From assembly GCA_001915385.1 (NCBI GenBank), contig MNQK01000011.1, positions 1 through 56,806 of the forward strand: DNA of 56,806 bases, in the 5' to 3' direction. Position numbers and translations under genes: made by a program. Source of the stretch: Bacteroidales bacterium 52_46. Its GTDB lineage: Bacteria; Bacteroidota; Bacteroidia; Bacteroidales; Muribaculaceae. Shown here one piece after another: positions 15,700-23,470 of the stretch (position 1 is its first letter; each line of letters starts with the position of its first letter). The notes beneath the pieces are model-generated. The model saw nothing but the letters and a program-made list of their open reading frames with translations. It made no database searches and was not told the DNA's origin.

Positions 15700-18159
15700 A
15701 TGATGAAATCTTTACGAGCCGTCCTCACGCTCATTTCTCTCAACTGTATTCTCGCCGTGTCGGCGTTCTCAATCAAAGGCAAAATCACTGACTCACAGAA
15801 TACCCCCGAAGCATACGCTACTGTAAGAATATTCAGTCAGGCCGATACCGTCCATGCCGCCGCGCTCGGAGTCACTGACGATGACGGAGCTTTCTCCCTC
15901 CCGGTGAAATCGGCAGGAGAATATAATGTAATCATTTCATCCGTAGGTAAAAAGACGATTGACGCAAAGGCTAATGTCACGGCCGCAGCTCCGGTAGCCG
16001 ACCTCGGCACGATGACGATGCTTGACAATGCCGCGGAACTTGGGGAAGTAGATGTCGTGGCGACAAAACCTCTCGTAGTCAAGGAAATCGACCGCATCGG
16101 ATATGACGTGCAGGCCGACGAGGACTCCAAAACCTCCACCGTGCAGGACGTGCTCCGCAAGGTGCCTATGGTGACGGTCGACGCCGACGGCACTATAAAG
16201 GTGAAGGGCTCCACCAACTTCAAGATTTACAAGGACGGACGCCCCAACAACGCGTTCACCAACAACGCAAAGGATATTTTCGCCGCCATTCCGGCCTCGA
16301 TGATTAAGAAAATCGAGGTAATCACCGACCCGGGCGCCAAAGAGGACGCCGAGGGCGTAGGCGCCATACTCAATATCGTCACCAATCAGGAGACGACGAT
16401 GAACGGCCTTATGGGCAACGCTTCGCTCAACTGGAGTACCCGCAGCAGCTCTCCGATGCCAAATATATGGCTTACCGGCAATGTGGGCAAACTCGCCCTT
16501 TCGGCCTACGGCGGTTATCATCATCAGGACTACAACGAAGGCAAAAACAGTTCCAACTCAAGCAACACATACATAAATACCGGCAACACGCTCCGCAATG
16601 AAAGCAGCAGCAAGGGTAAAGGCAATATGGGGTTCTGGGGCATCGAAGGCTCCTACGACATCGACTCGCTCAATCTTATCACCCTTGAATTCGGCGGCTT
16701 CTACTACGACGCCAAGAACAAGAGCGAGAGTTTCAACGAAATGGTTGACCCGGCAGGCGATCTGATATACAGCTACCGCACACGCAGCTTCACGCCAAAG
16801 ACACGTTATCTCGACTTCAACGGAAATGTCAATTACCAGCACAGCACACGTCGCAAAGGAGAGGTAATCACGCTTTCATATCAGGTTTCGCACAATAATA
16901 ACAAGGATATTTCGGAGAGCGAATATTACGACCTTATCAACTTTCCGGCGCCGTATTCAGGCATCAACGCCAACTCCAATCTCAATTTCCTCGAGAATAC
17001 CGGACAGTTGGACTGGACGCGTCCATTCGGCGAACATCATAAGATGTCGGTCGGCGCGAAGGTGGTCGCGCGCCGGAACAGTTCGGAAGCGACCAACGAG
17101 TATGTCGGCGCAGGTACCGATAAGACTGATTTCGACCATAATACGACTATCGGCGCCGGCTATCTCGACTACCGTTACAGTGTTGGCAAATTCAGCGCCC
17201 GAGCCGGATTGCGTTACGAATACTCGCGCCTGTCGGCCAAATTCAAGGACGGCAGCAATCCCGACTTCGGCAGCTCGCTCAACGACTGGGTGCCCAACGC
17301 ATCGATGATGTACAATATCAATGACGCGTCGACACTCAAGTTCGCCTACGCGACGCGTATCAACCGTCCCGGCATCAGTTTCCTCAACCCGGCCCACACG
17401 CTGAGCCCGTCGTCCGATTCCTACGGTAACCCCGACCTGGAGAGCGTGCACTACAATACCCTCTCGCTCAACTATTCGCTTATAAAGCAGAAATTCAATA
17501 TCGACGCCACTCTCTCCTACGATTTCGCCAACAATACAATCACGTCGCTGACCACGGTCGACGGCAACGATTTCTCAACTTCGACATTCGACAACGTAGG
17601 ACGTTCACGCACTGTGGAACTGTCGTTGTTCGGACAGTGGAGCGTGACACCCAAGACCAATCTCATGCTCAACGGCTCGGTGGCCTACAATCATCTCAGA
17701 ATACCCGGCGTGAGCAACGGGCGCTGGGGCACGAATGTCTTTTTCCGCGCATCCCAGCAGCTGCCGTGGAAATTCCGTATCGAGGGATTCTGTTTCTATG
17801 ACCGTGGCCGTCTGGAAAGTGTTTACACGTTCAATGCCAATACCATCAGGTCGTTGTTCCACGGATTTTCGTTGCAGCGCACGTTCCTCAAGGAGGATCG
17901 CCTGACGGCCAAGGTGCAGGTGATGAACCCGTTCGCTTTCCACGGCGTCGGTATGCGCAGCGTGACAAACCGTGGTGATTACTACGGGTGGAGCGAAAAT
18001 TCGTTCTCACAGGCGCGCGGCGTGCGCTTCTCGGTAAGCTACCGTTTCGGTTCTGTAAAAGCCGGTGTCAAGAAGGCTACCGCATCCATCGTCAACGACG
18101 ACCTCCAGGGCGGCAATTCGGCACCCTCGTCAGCCCAGGGCCAGAGCCAGATGCAGTAA
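15700..18159 (+). CDS. TonB-dependent-receptor-like outer membrane beta-barrel protein, 819 aa
   Basis: The order of parts is: signal peptide (1-22), a carboxypeptidase-regulatory-like beta sandwich (23-110: IKGKITDSQNTPEAYATVRIF), a TonB plug domain (about 115-230: VQDVLRKVPMVTVDADGTIKVKG, then MIKKIEVITDPGAKEDAEGVGAILNIV), and a large barrel with many Tyr and Asn, ending in SVSYRFGSVK plus a low-complexity Ser/Gln tail. This is the outer-membrane beta-barrel family type (PF14905-like) that lacks a SusD partner. The ligand cannot be told from the sequence. lipA follows 28 bp later, which suggests shared transcription but not a shared function. Confidence 0.9.
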   Translation: MMKSLRAVLTLISLNCILAVSAFSIKGKITDSQNTPEAYATVRIFSQADTVHAAALGVTDDDGAFSLPVKSAGEYNVIISSVGKKTIDAKANVTAAAPVADLGTMTMLDNAAELGEVDVVATKPLVVKEIDRIGYDVQADEDSKTSTVQDVLRKVPMVTVDADGTIKVKGSTNFKIYKDGRPNNAFTNNAKDIFAAIPASMIKKIEVITDPGAKEDAEGVGAILNIVTNQETTMNGLMGNASLNWSTRSSSPMPNIWLTGNVGKLALSAYGGYHHQDYNEGKNSSNSSNTYINTGNTLRNESSSKGKGNMGFWGIEGSYDIDSLNLITLEFGGFYYDAKNKSESFNEMVDPAGDLIYSYRTRSFTPKTRYLDFNGNVNYQHSTRRKGEVITLSYQVSHNNNKDISESEYYDLINFPAPYSGINANSNLNFLENTGQLDWTRPFGEHHKMSVGAKVVARRNSSEATNEYVGAGTDKTDFDHNTTIGAGYLDYRYSVGKFSARAGLRYEYSRLSAKFKDGSNPDFGSSLNDWVPNASMMYNINDASTLKFAYATRINRPGISFLNPAHTLSPSSDSYGNPDLESVHYNTLSLNYSLIKQKFNIDATLSYDFANNTITSLTTVDGNDFSTSTFDNVGRSRTVELSLFGQWSVTPKTNLMLNGSVAYNHLRIPGVSNGRWGTNVFFRASQQLPWKFRIEGFCFYDRGRLESVYTFNANTIRSLFHGFSLQRTFLKEDRLTAKVQVMNPFAFHGVGMRSVTNRGDYYGWSENSFSQARGVRFSVSYRFGSVKAGVKKATASIVNDDLQGGNSAPSSAQGQSQMQ

Positions 18160-18187
18160 TTTAAAAGCCATAGAATTAAACGTACCA

Positions 18188-19042
18188 ATGAAAAACTACT
18201 ATCACCGCAAGCCGGAATGGCTCAGGATAAAATTGCCGCACGGCGAGAAATCGGCCCGCGTGTGCGGCAATCTCAACGGGCGCGGACTTCACTCCATCTG
18301 CGAGGCGGGACTTTGTCCCAATCGCGGCGAGTGCTGGAGCAACGGCACCGCGACGTTCATGATAGGGGGCGACATCTGCACCCGCAACTGCCGTTTCTGC
18401 AACGTGGCTACCGGCCGTCCGCTTCCCCTCAATCCCGATGAGGCGCAGGGGGTGGTCGAGGCCGTGCGCGCCCTCCGGCTGCGCCATGTAGTGCTCACTT
18501 CGGTCGATCGCGACGACCTCCCGGACTATGGTGCCGGGCACTGGGCGCAGGTGATACGCAGTATCAAGGAGGAATGCCCCGGTGTCACCATCGAAGCGCT
18601 TGTGCCCGATTTCAACTGGCGTACCGACCTGCTCGACCTTGTCATCAACGAGCGCCCGGAAGTGATTTCGCACAATCTCGAGACGGTGCGACGTCTCACG
18701 CCCGAGGTACGTTGCCACGCCACCTACGACGGTTCGCTGCGTGTCATCTCTCATATCGCCGCTTCCGGCATAGCTGCCAAGAGCGGCATAATGCTCGGAC
18801 TCGGCGAGACTCCCGATGAAATCATTGCCACGATGGACGACCTGCGTGCCGCCGGGTGCAGCATCATGACCATAGGCCAGTATCTTCAGCCTACCGAACA
18901 TCACTATCAGGTCAGGGAATACATACATCCCGACGTGTTTGAGCAGTACCGCGTGACGGCTCTCGCGAAAGGCTTTACGCACGTGGAGAGTGCGCCGTTG
19001 GTACGGTCGTCGTACCATGCCGAGCGCCACGTCGCGAAATGA
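18188..19042 (+). CDS. lipA: Lipoyl synthase, 284 aa
   Basis: A radical SAM enzyme that inserts two sulfur atoms into octanoyl groups on lipoyl domains of 2-oxoacid dehydrogenases and the glycine cleavage H protein. Both iron-sulfur clusters are visible: the auxiliary-cluster cysteines 38, 43 and 49 (CEAGLCPNRGEC) and the radical SAM motif CTRNCRFC (Cys64, 68, 71). The C-terminal RSSY serine that also binds the auxiliary cluster is present. The start is placed at MKNYYHRK (18188); the frame is open upstream to 18065, but that part overlaps the preceding gene. lipB follows, separated by a miniature inverted-repeat element. Confidence 0.97.
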   Translation: MKNYYHRKPEWLRIKLPHGEKSARVCGNLNGRGLHSICEAGLCPNRGECWSNGTATFMIGGDICTRNCRFCNVATGRPLPLNPDEAQGVVEAVRALRLRHVVLTSVDRDDLPDYGAGHWAQVIRSIKEECPGVTIEALVPDFNWRTDLLDLVINERPEVISHNLETVRRLTPEVRCHATYDGSLRVISHIAASGIAAKSGIMLGLGETPDEIIATMDDLRAAGCSIMTIGQYLQPTEHHYQVREYIHPDVFEQYRVTALAKGFTHVESAPLVRSSYHAERHVAK

Positions 19043-19204
19043 TAAGTAACTGTTCAAAATTATTTTGATATTATGACGGAAGGATTTTTCAGGCGATTTC
19101 CGGTGAGGAAGAAGGAGTGTAGCGAGCTACATGACTGATGGACTCCGGCAGAATATTAAAATAATGAGAATGGTTAATATAAAATAATTTTAAACAGTTA
19201 CTTA
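19043..19204. mobile_element. Miniature inverted-repeat element between lipA and lipB (copy 1)
   Basis: About 162 bp. The ends are inverted copies for nearly 30 bp with few mismatches: TAAGTAACTGTTCAAAATTA at the left and TAAGTAACTGTTTAAAATTA read inward from the right. It encodes no protein. Its interior shares the string GTAGC-(n)-GCTAC(A/G)TGACTGA with the element at 31095-31264. It begins immediately after the lipA stop codon. Confidence 0.7.
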
Positions 19205-19225
19205 TAATCAGACTGCAACAGACTT

Positions 19226-19909
19226 ATGACACAGTTTATCGACTTGCGCGACGCTCCCTACCGCGAGGTGCTCGACATGCAGCACGACATCTTCAACCGC
19301 CGTGTCGCACTGCGCCGCGACGGAATGCCCCCGGGCGACGATTATCTCATCACGGTGACCCATCAGCCCGTCTACACGCTCGGACGCCATGCCGACCCGG
19401 GCAATGTGCTGCGGCGCGAATGGCTCGTGGCTCGCGGCGCCGAGGTGGTGGAGATAGACCGCGGAGGCGATGTCACTTTCCATGGTCCGGGACAGCTTGT
19501 AGTCTACCCGATAATCGACCTGCAAAGCCGCGGCATTGGCATAAAGACTTACGTAAACCTGCTGGAAGAGGCTGTGATAAGGACGGTCGGGGAATATGGC
19601 ATAGAGGCCGGACGCATCGACGGCGCGACAGGCGTATGGATAGGCTGCGGGACCCCGGCAGAACGTAAAATATGCGCCATAGGCCTGCGTTGCTCCCGCT
19701 TCATAACAATGCACGGTCTCGCCCTCAACGTATCGACCGACCTCACCTGGTTCTCGGCCATCAACCCCTGCGGCTTCACCGACAAAGGCGTCACCACCCT
19801 CCACCGCGAACTCGCCGCCACCAACCCCGCCACATCCCACACACCACCGACCCTCGACGACGTATCCGCCACCCTCCGCCACCACCTGACGCAATTGCTG
19901 CGGCTGTAA
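19226..19909 (+). CDS. lipB: Octanoyltransferase, 227 aa
   Basis: Transfers octanoate from acyl carrier protein to the lysine of lipoyl domains, the step before LipA. The catalytic pair is present: Cys182 in INPCGF and Lys148 in RKICAIGLR. The family motif RGGDVTFHGPGQLVVYP covers 79-95. The C-terminal 25 residues are Thr/Pro-rich and probably disordered. The gene is 183 bp after lipA; nearly all of that gap is the miniature element, so the two genes were probably closer before it was inserted. Confidence 0.96.
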   Translation: MTQFIDLRDAPYREVLDMQHDIFNRRVALRRDGMPPGDDYLITVTHQPVYTLGRHADPGNVLRREWLVARGAEVVEIDRGGDVTFHGPGQLVVYPIIDLQSRGIGIKTYVNLLEEAVIRTVGEYGIEAGRIDGATGVWIGCGTPAERKICAIGLRCSRFITMHGLALNVSTDLTWFSAINPCGFTDKGVTTLHRELAATNPATSHTPPTLDDVSATLRHHLTQLLRL

Positions 19910-19960
19910 CACCCGCTCAGTCCGGAGATTACGCAGGATGTTCTAATGCTAATTTGTGAG

Positions 19961-20085
19961 GGTGTTGCAGAACCAAACTTTCCGCGGTTGAAAACCGCGG
20001 CTACTATGCGGAGTTTTCTGACAATCAGCTAGGTAGTAGCCGCGGTTTTCAACCGCGGAAAGTTAAAGCCGAGTTTTGCAACACC
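19961..20085. repeat. Nested palindrome with two inverted CCGCGGTT-GAA-AACCGCGG hairpins
   Basis: Arms 19976-20006 and 20034-20064 are perfect 31-bp inverted copies with a 27-nt spacer. Each arm holds its own 8-bp hairpin with a GAA loop. An outer pair, GGTGTTGCA (19961-19969) and TGCAACACC (20077-20085), encloses them. A single short arm of the same hairpin is at 45071-45087. It follows lipB and could end its transcript. Confidence 0.8.
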
Positions 20086-20223
20086 CCGGTGACGGTTATG
20101 TAAACCGACTGCCTCCGGGCGCAACCTGTATATGCCACGCTGTACCACAACACCGCCATTCCCGGGTTTCCCTATATATATGTCAGTTTTAATCAATACG
20201 CTGTGCGAAATTTTCGTGCATTG

Positions 20224-20254
20224 TTGCTTTGTGTGAAAAAATTTGATATATTTG
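20224..20254 (+). promoter_or_regulatory. Promoter of the candidate non-coding RNA
   Basis: TTG at 20224-20226, exactly 20 nt, then TATATTTG at 20247-20254. No coding gene starts until 20625, 370 nt further on. Confidence 0.65.
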
Positions 20255-20257
20255 TCG

Positions 20258-20567
20258 GTGCATATCGCCTGCGGAAGCCCGATATGGGCTGAGGGGCGGG
20301 TGCTGACATTTTTTTGAAGCGTTTACTCGACGCTCTTTCTTGGCTTGTTGAAACTTCGCAACTTTCATATCGTAGTCGGGAATGCAGCAAACGGTAGATG
20401 CCTGTGGATTATGTATATTCAGTCGACAGTTGCGCGAAGGAGCGCATACTGCCGATGTATAAGCATATTCTGCGTGAGGCTTCTGCAAGTTTGCTCGTTC
20501 GACTACGATGGGCAATGCGAAGGCCTCAACAGGCGGAACGGGCAACGAGTACGGTCTCGCGCTTTTT
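20258..20567 (+). ncRNA. Candidate structured RNA, possibly 6S-like, or long leader of the lipoprotein gene
   Basis: No convincing protein is encoded. The 5' part folds into a hairpin (GTCGGTGC 20254-20261 with GTGCTGAC 20300-20307, with AGCCC/GGGCT inside) followed by seven T (20309-20315), which resembles a terminator or attenuator. Beyond it four helices nest in order: TACTCG 20324 with CGAGTA 20546, ATCGTAGTCG 20369 with CGACTACGAT 20500, AGCAAAC 20386 with GTTTGCT 20489, and CAGT-TGCGC 20427 with GCGCA-ACTG 20442-20451. A T-run follows at 20563-20567. One rod with internal bulges is the plan of 6S RNA, but I cannot confirm homology. It shows none of the conserved pieces of tmRNA, RNase P RNA or SRP RNA. 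Confidence 0.4.
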
Positions 20568-20624
20568 ATTATTATAAACCAGTCTAATGCCAACGCGGGG
20601 ATCCGGCGGCTCCTGTAATTCATC

Positions 20625-20930
20625 ATGAAAAAGAAATTTATGCTTGCAGCTGTAGCTATCGTAGCCGCTGCCTCAATCACACTCGCATCATGCAGCAAAA
20701 ATCCTTGCGACAAGGCTATCGACATGGTAAAAGATGCCACCGAACAGGTAAAGAAAGCCAAGTCAATGGAAGAAATTGACAATATCGGCAGGGAACTTGA
20801 ATCCAAATTTGACAAGATGGAGGCTGAATATAAAGACGTAAAGCCTACCGAAGCCCAGCAACAAGAGATGACAAAGGCATACGAGGAATTGGGCGAAGCC
20901 GTAGAGCAGGCCCGCGCCAAGTTCTATTGA
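20625..20930 (+). CDS. Small helical lipoprotein, 101 aa
   Basis: A lipoprotein signal (MKKKFMLAAVAIVAAASITLASC, acylated Cys23) is followed by about 75 residues that are almost wholly charged and helical (VKDATEQVKKAKSMEEIDNIGRE and onward), likely a coiled coil of two helices. The function is unknown. It lies 58 bp after the candidate RNA and could share its transcript. The GC-rich palindrome at 20933 starts three bases after its stop codon. Confidence 0.8.
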   Translation: MKKKFMLAAVAIVAAASITLASCSKNPCDKAIDMVKDATEQVKKAKSMEEIDNIGRELESKFDKMEAEYKDVKPTEAQQQEMTKAYEELGEAVEQARAKFY

Positions 20931-20932
20931 TC

Positions 20933-21023
20933 ATAAGTGGAGCGGGGGCGTCTCGCCCCCGTAGTATTATTCCGGTAAATTACCACGAGGGCGGGACGCC
21001 ATCGCCCCACTCTTAACACTTAT
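20933..21023. repeat. GC-rich double-hairpin palindrome, copy 2
   Basis: The left hairpin core is CGGGGGCG TCT CGCCCCCG. The right arm is worn (CGAGGGCGGGACGCCATCG). The outer pair is ATAAGTG (20933-20939) and CACTTAT (21017-21023). It lies between two lipoprotein genes read in the same direction. Confidence 0.75.
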
Positions 21024-21049
21024 CCGTAACAATTTATACCATAATATTT

Positions 21050-21952
21050 ATGAAAAAGATAAACCTGCAATGGATTTTTTCATTGCTCATAGTAATAGTT
21101 CTTACCGGCTGCGGTAGAATCTCATCATTCAGGGATAGCGGAGCCGGCGAGGAGGCCAGAGACGCTTCTATAACTGATGCTGTCATTGCGGAGGAGGAGG
21201 TTTTCCCCGATATGACACCTCAACAGGTAATGGATAAATTCATCGAGGAGATGATAGAAGTAGACAGAATGATGCACTCCCGTGACATGGACGGTGCAGA
21301 AAAAAGATTTGACAGCGCATGCTCGGAAGCTTTGATGTATATTGATCGTATGTCGGACGATGAGCGTTCGTATGCCTACGAATACTGGACGCAGGTTACC
21401 AAAAGTCCTCAGATACGGAATTTGGATTCATTTAATTTTGATACACCGACGGGACAGAAATTCGGCAAATGTATTGAAGAAATGCGCATCAAGCATGATG
21501 AAAATTCAATATCATTAATCGGCAAGATGATAGAATTCACCGATAAGGCAGGGACACGTTTTATATTACATATTAATGAAAGCGAAGCCGAACCCGGTTA
21601 TCCGCGAAACGAGGGGAAATGTATGCTTTATCCCGTAGATAGGGATGAAGAATATTCCGGTACGTGGAAATTTCAAAGCAAAGACCTCGGGATGTCGTCG
21701 ATAAGGATTAATATCAAAGATGTCAAAGGATATGACGAAGATTGGAACACGGTAGACCGCGGTGTGGATTTTGGAGGTGCCCATGATTATCATAACAGTC
21801 ATTACAATTTCTATCCGAGCTCATCATCAGATGAATTTTATATCGTAAAAGGGAAAATCTGGCCATATTTTATTCAGACCGATGGTTTTGGCGAGTATGA
21901 ACAATTCGCATTGTCGTATATAGTTCACACCAAAGAACCCTCGGGAGAATAA
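21050..21952 (+). CDS. Lipoprotein of unknown function, 300 aa
   Basis: Lipobox LTGC (Cys21) after a clear signal peptide. A short linker and a helical region about 50-115 (PQQVMDKFIEEMIEVDRMM, GAEKRFDSACSEALMYIDRM) come before a beta-rich C-terminal half (SISLIGKMIEFTDKAGTRFILHINE, GTWKFQSKDLGMSSIRINIKDV). I do not recognise a family. It is followed after 48 bp by the ExbD-like lipoprotein, which has its own promoter. Confidence 0.8.
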   Translation: MKKINLQWIFSLLIVIVLTGCGRISSFRDSGAGEEARDASITDAVIAEEEVFPDMTPQQVMDKFIEEMIEVDRMMHSRDMDGAEKRFDSACSEALMYIDRMSDDERSYAYEYWTQVTKSPQIRNLDSFNFDTPTGQKFGKCIEEMRIKHDENSISLIGKMIEFTDKAGTRFILHINESEAEPGYPRNEGKCMLYPVDRDEEYSGTWKFQSKDLGMSSIRINIKDVKGYDEDWNTVDRGVDFGGAHDYHNSHYNFYPSSSSDEFYIVKGKIWPYFIQTDGFGEYEQFALSYIVHTKEPSGE

Positions 21953-21955
21953 CCA

Positions 21956-21984
21956 TTTGAGAAACAAAACTATTTCTATTTTTG
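21956..21984 (+). promoter_or_regulatory. Promoter of the ExbD-like lipoprotein and membrane protein genes
   Basis: TTTG at 21956-21959, 17 nt, TATTTTTG at 21977-21984. The leader would be about 10 nt. The spacer is shorter than the usual 19-21. Confidence 0.45.
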
Positions 21985-22000
21985 ATTAACCTATATTATT

Positions 22001-23449
22001 ATGAAAAAGTATTTTATACCGTTGATTATTGCGGGGATTATTACCGGGTGCGGTAATAAGAACAGCGCTGCGGTCGGTGCTTCTGCCGATGGAAACGGGG
22101 AGGCTGAGTCACAAAAGGTTGAGGCGAAGCAGCTGTATGCTCCGGGCAATATTTCCACGCCATATTCTATTTCAGATGTGCCGGTCATGGATGTGGATAT
22201 TGTGACTATTACACTTGACAATGGAGGGCGTGCCCATCTTGCATTTCGAGGGGACGGCGCAAGCGGAATTTCGACGAAAAAGCTGCGGCGAATGGTGGCG
22301 ATTCAGGCTCTTCTTTCCTCGGGCATTGACCGCTCGGAGATTACCGAGGAGCAACTTGCCAATTTTGTCGCGTTGGACGACATCGGCATGACCGTGCAAC
22401 AATGGCGCGATAATTACCGCAAGCCGTTGGCGCAACTTAAATCAATAAACGGCAACGGCATCATGCCACAAACCGACGACGATTTTTCTTCCGCAAATCA
22501 TGTCTTAAATTGGTTTGGTATAATCAACGGCGTTTTAAGGACTGTAGAGTGGGGAGATGCCGAACGGGAGTATTCGCTTACTCCGGTTCAGGAGAAAGAA
22601 GCTGAAGAAGTTGAAACGATTGAGTCGGAAGAATTGGAGATAGAGGAACTTGAAGAAGTAGATGAAGAAACTCTCGATACGGAACTATTGTTGTGGAACT
22701 CGAATACGATGCCTCAAAGAAACAATCTGCCGCTTGGTTTTGATGTCGTGGTTATTGCCGATAAAACATGTGCATACTCCCATGTTGACCGTTTGTTTGG
22801 GGATATTTACCGATGCATGCCATTCAAACTTATGACCTCACAATTCGGGGACAGTAATAACGGAGGTTGGTGTCTGTCATTCGCTGGTGTCGGAGATGGT
22901 TGGGGTGCAACTTTGGAAATCTTAAATAATGCCTGTGGAGGATTTATTGACAAGAACAAGGCACTTGTAATGGTTGTCGACAATCTCCGCGATTCTTCGG
23001 GTCAGCCTGTTAATGGCAGGGAAGGTGGCCATCGGAAATTCGTAGCCCGTGTGTGGGACGGCACTCAGACCGTAAATGATGCACAGGAATTTGAACTTGT
23101 GGATTGCCGTACCGACGTGAATGGAGGCCGTGGAGGATTGCCGATGGTACTCCGTCAAAGGAATCAGGAAGTAATGGAGGCGGTTGACCGACTTAAAGAG
23201 AGATGGTATAATAATGAAATTTCGTCAGACGAATATCTCAATCTGCTGAAAGGACTTCGTGACGAATACAAATACAGCTATACTCCCCACGTGCTCATAA
23301 AGATGGCTCCCGATGCTACCTACGAGGCATTCATCGCTGTAATCAACGAGATGTATCTAAACAATATACTCAATTGGCGTATAACGACAGTTGACCCGCG
23401 TGAGTTGCCTGAATATATGGTAAACAGTGAAGATGTAACAACTTATTAA
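22001..23449 (+). CDS. Lipoprotein with ExbD-like periplasmic domains, 482 aa
   Basis: Lipobox ITGC (Cys17), then a domain about 60-195 that begins like the periplasmic part of Bacteroidetes ExbD proteins (VDIVTITLDNGGRAHLAF, then a long insert with FVALDDIGMTVQQWRDNY). A very acidic linker (about 200-228, EELEIEELEEVDEETLD) leads to a second region (GFDVVVIADKTCAYSHVDRLFGDIYRC). At the C-terminus is VLIKMAPDATYEAFIAVINEMY, the typical ExbD beta-alpha unit. ExbD normally has an N-terminal membrane helix with an Asp that takes part in proton flow; here a lipid anchor replaces it, so the protein cannot act as the usual motor subunit. It is 21 bp upstream of a membrane protein gene. The family call is by eye. 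Confidence 0.7.
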   Translation: MKKYFIPLIIAGIITGCGNKNSAAVGASADGNGEAESQKVEAKQLYAPGNISTPYSISDVPVMDVDIVTITLDNGGRAHLAFRGDGASGISTKKLRRMVAIQALLSSGIDRSEITEEQLANFVALDDIGMTVQQWRDNYRKPLAQLKSINGNGIMPQTDDDFSSANHVLNWFGIINGVLRTVEWGDAEREYSLTPVQEKEAEEVETIESEELEIEELEEVDEETLDTELLLWNSNTMPQRNNLPLGFDVVVIADKTCAYSHVDRLFGDIYRCMPFKLMTSQFGDSNNGGWCLSFAGVGDGWGATLEILNNACGGFIDKNKALVMVVDNLRDSSGQPVNGREGGHRKFVARVWDGTQTVNDAQEFELVDCRTDVNGGRGGLPMVLRQRNQEVMEAVDRLKERWYNNEISSDEYLNLLKGLRDEYKYSYTPHVLIKMAPDATYEAFIAVINEMYLNNILNWRITTVDPRELPEYMVNSEDVTTY

Positions 23450-23470
23450 TAACTTAAAAAAACAAACAAT

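Noticed and set aside
18065..18187. N-terminal extension of lipA overlapping the outer-membrane protein gene
   Set aside because: The extra 41 residues are low-complexity Arg/Ser/Pro sequence from the overlapping gene; LipA homologues start near MKNYYHRK.
20258..20567. tmRNA or RNase P RNA
   Set aside because: No tRNA-like ends, tag reading frame or conserved RNase P core segments can be seen.
20189..20920. 243-codon minus-strand frame over the candidate RNA and small lipoprotein gene
   Set aside because: It reads antisense to a convincing lipoprotein and then through a structured region; the translation has no family features.
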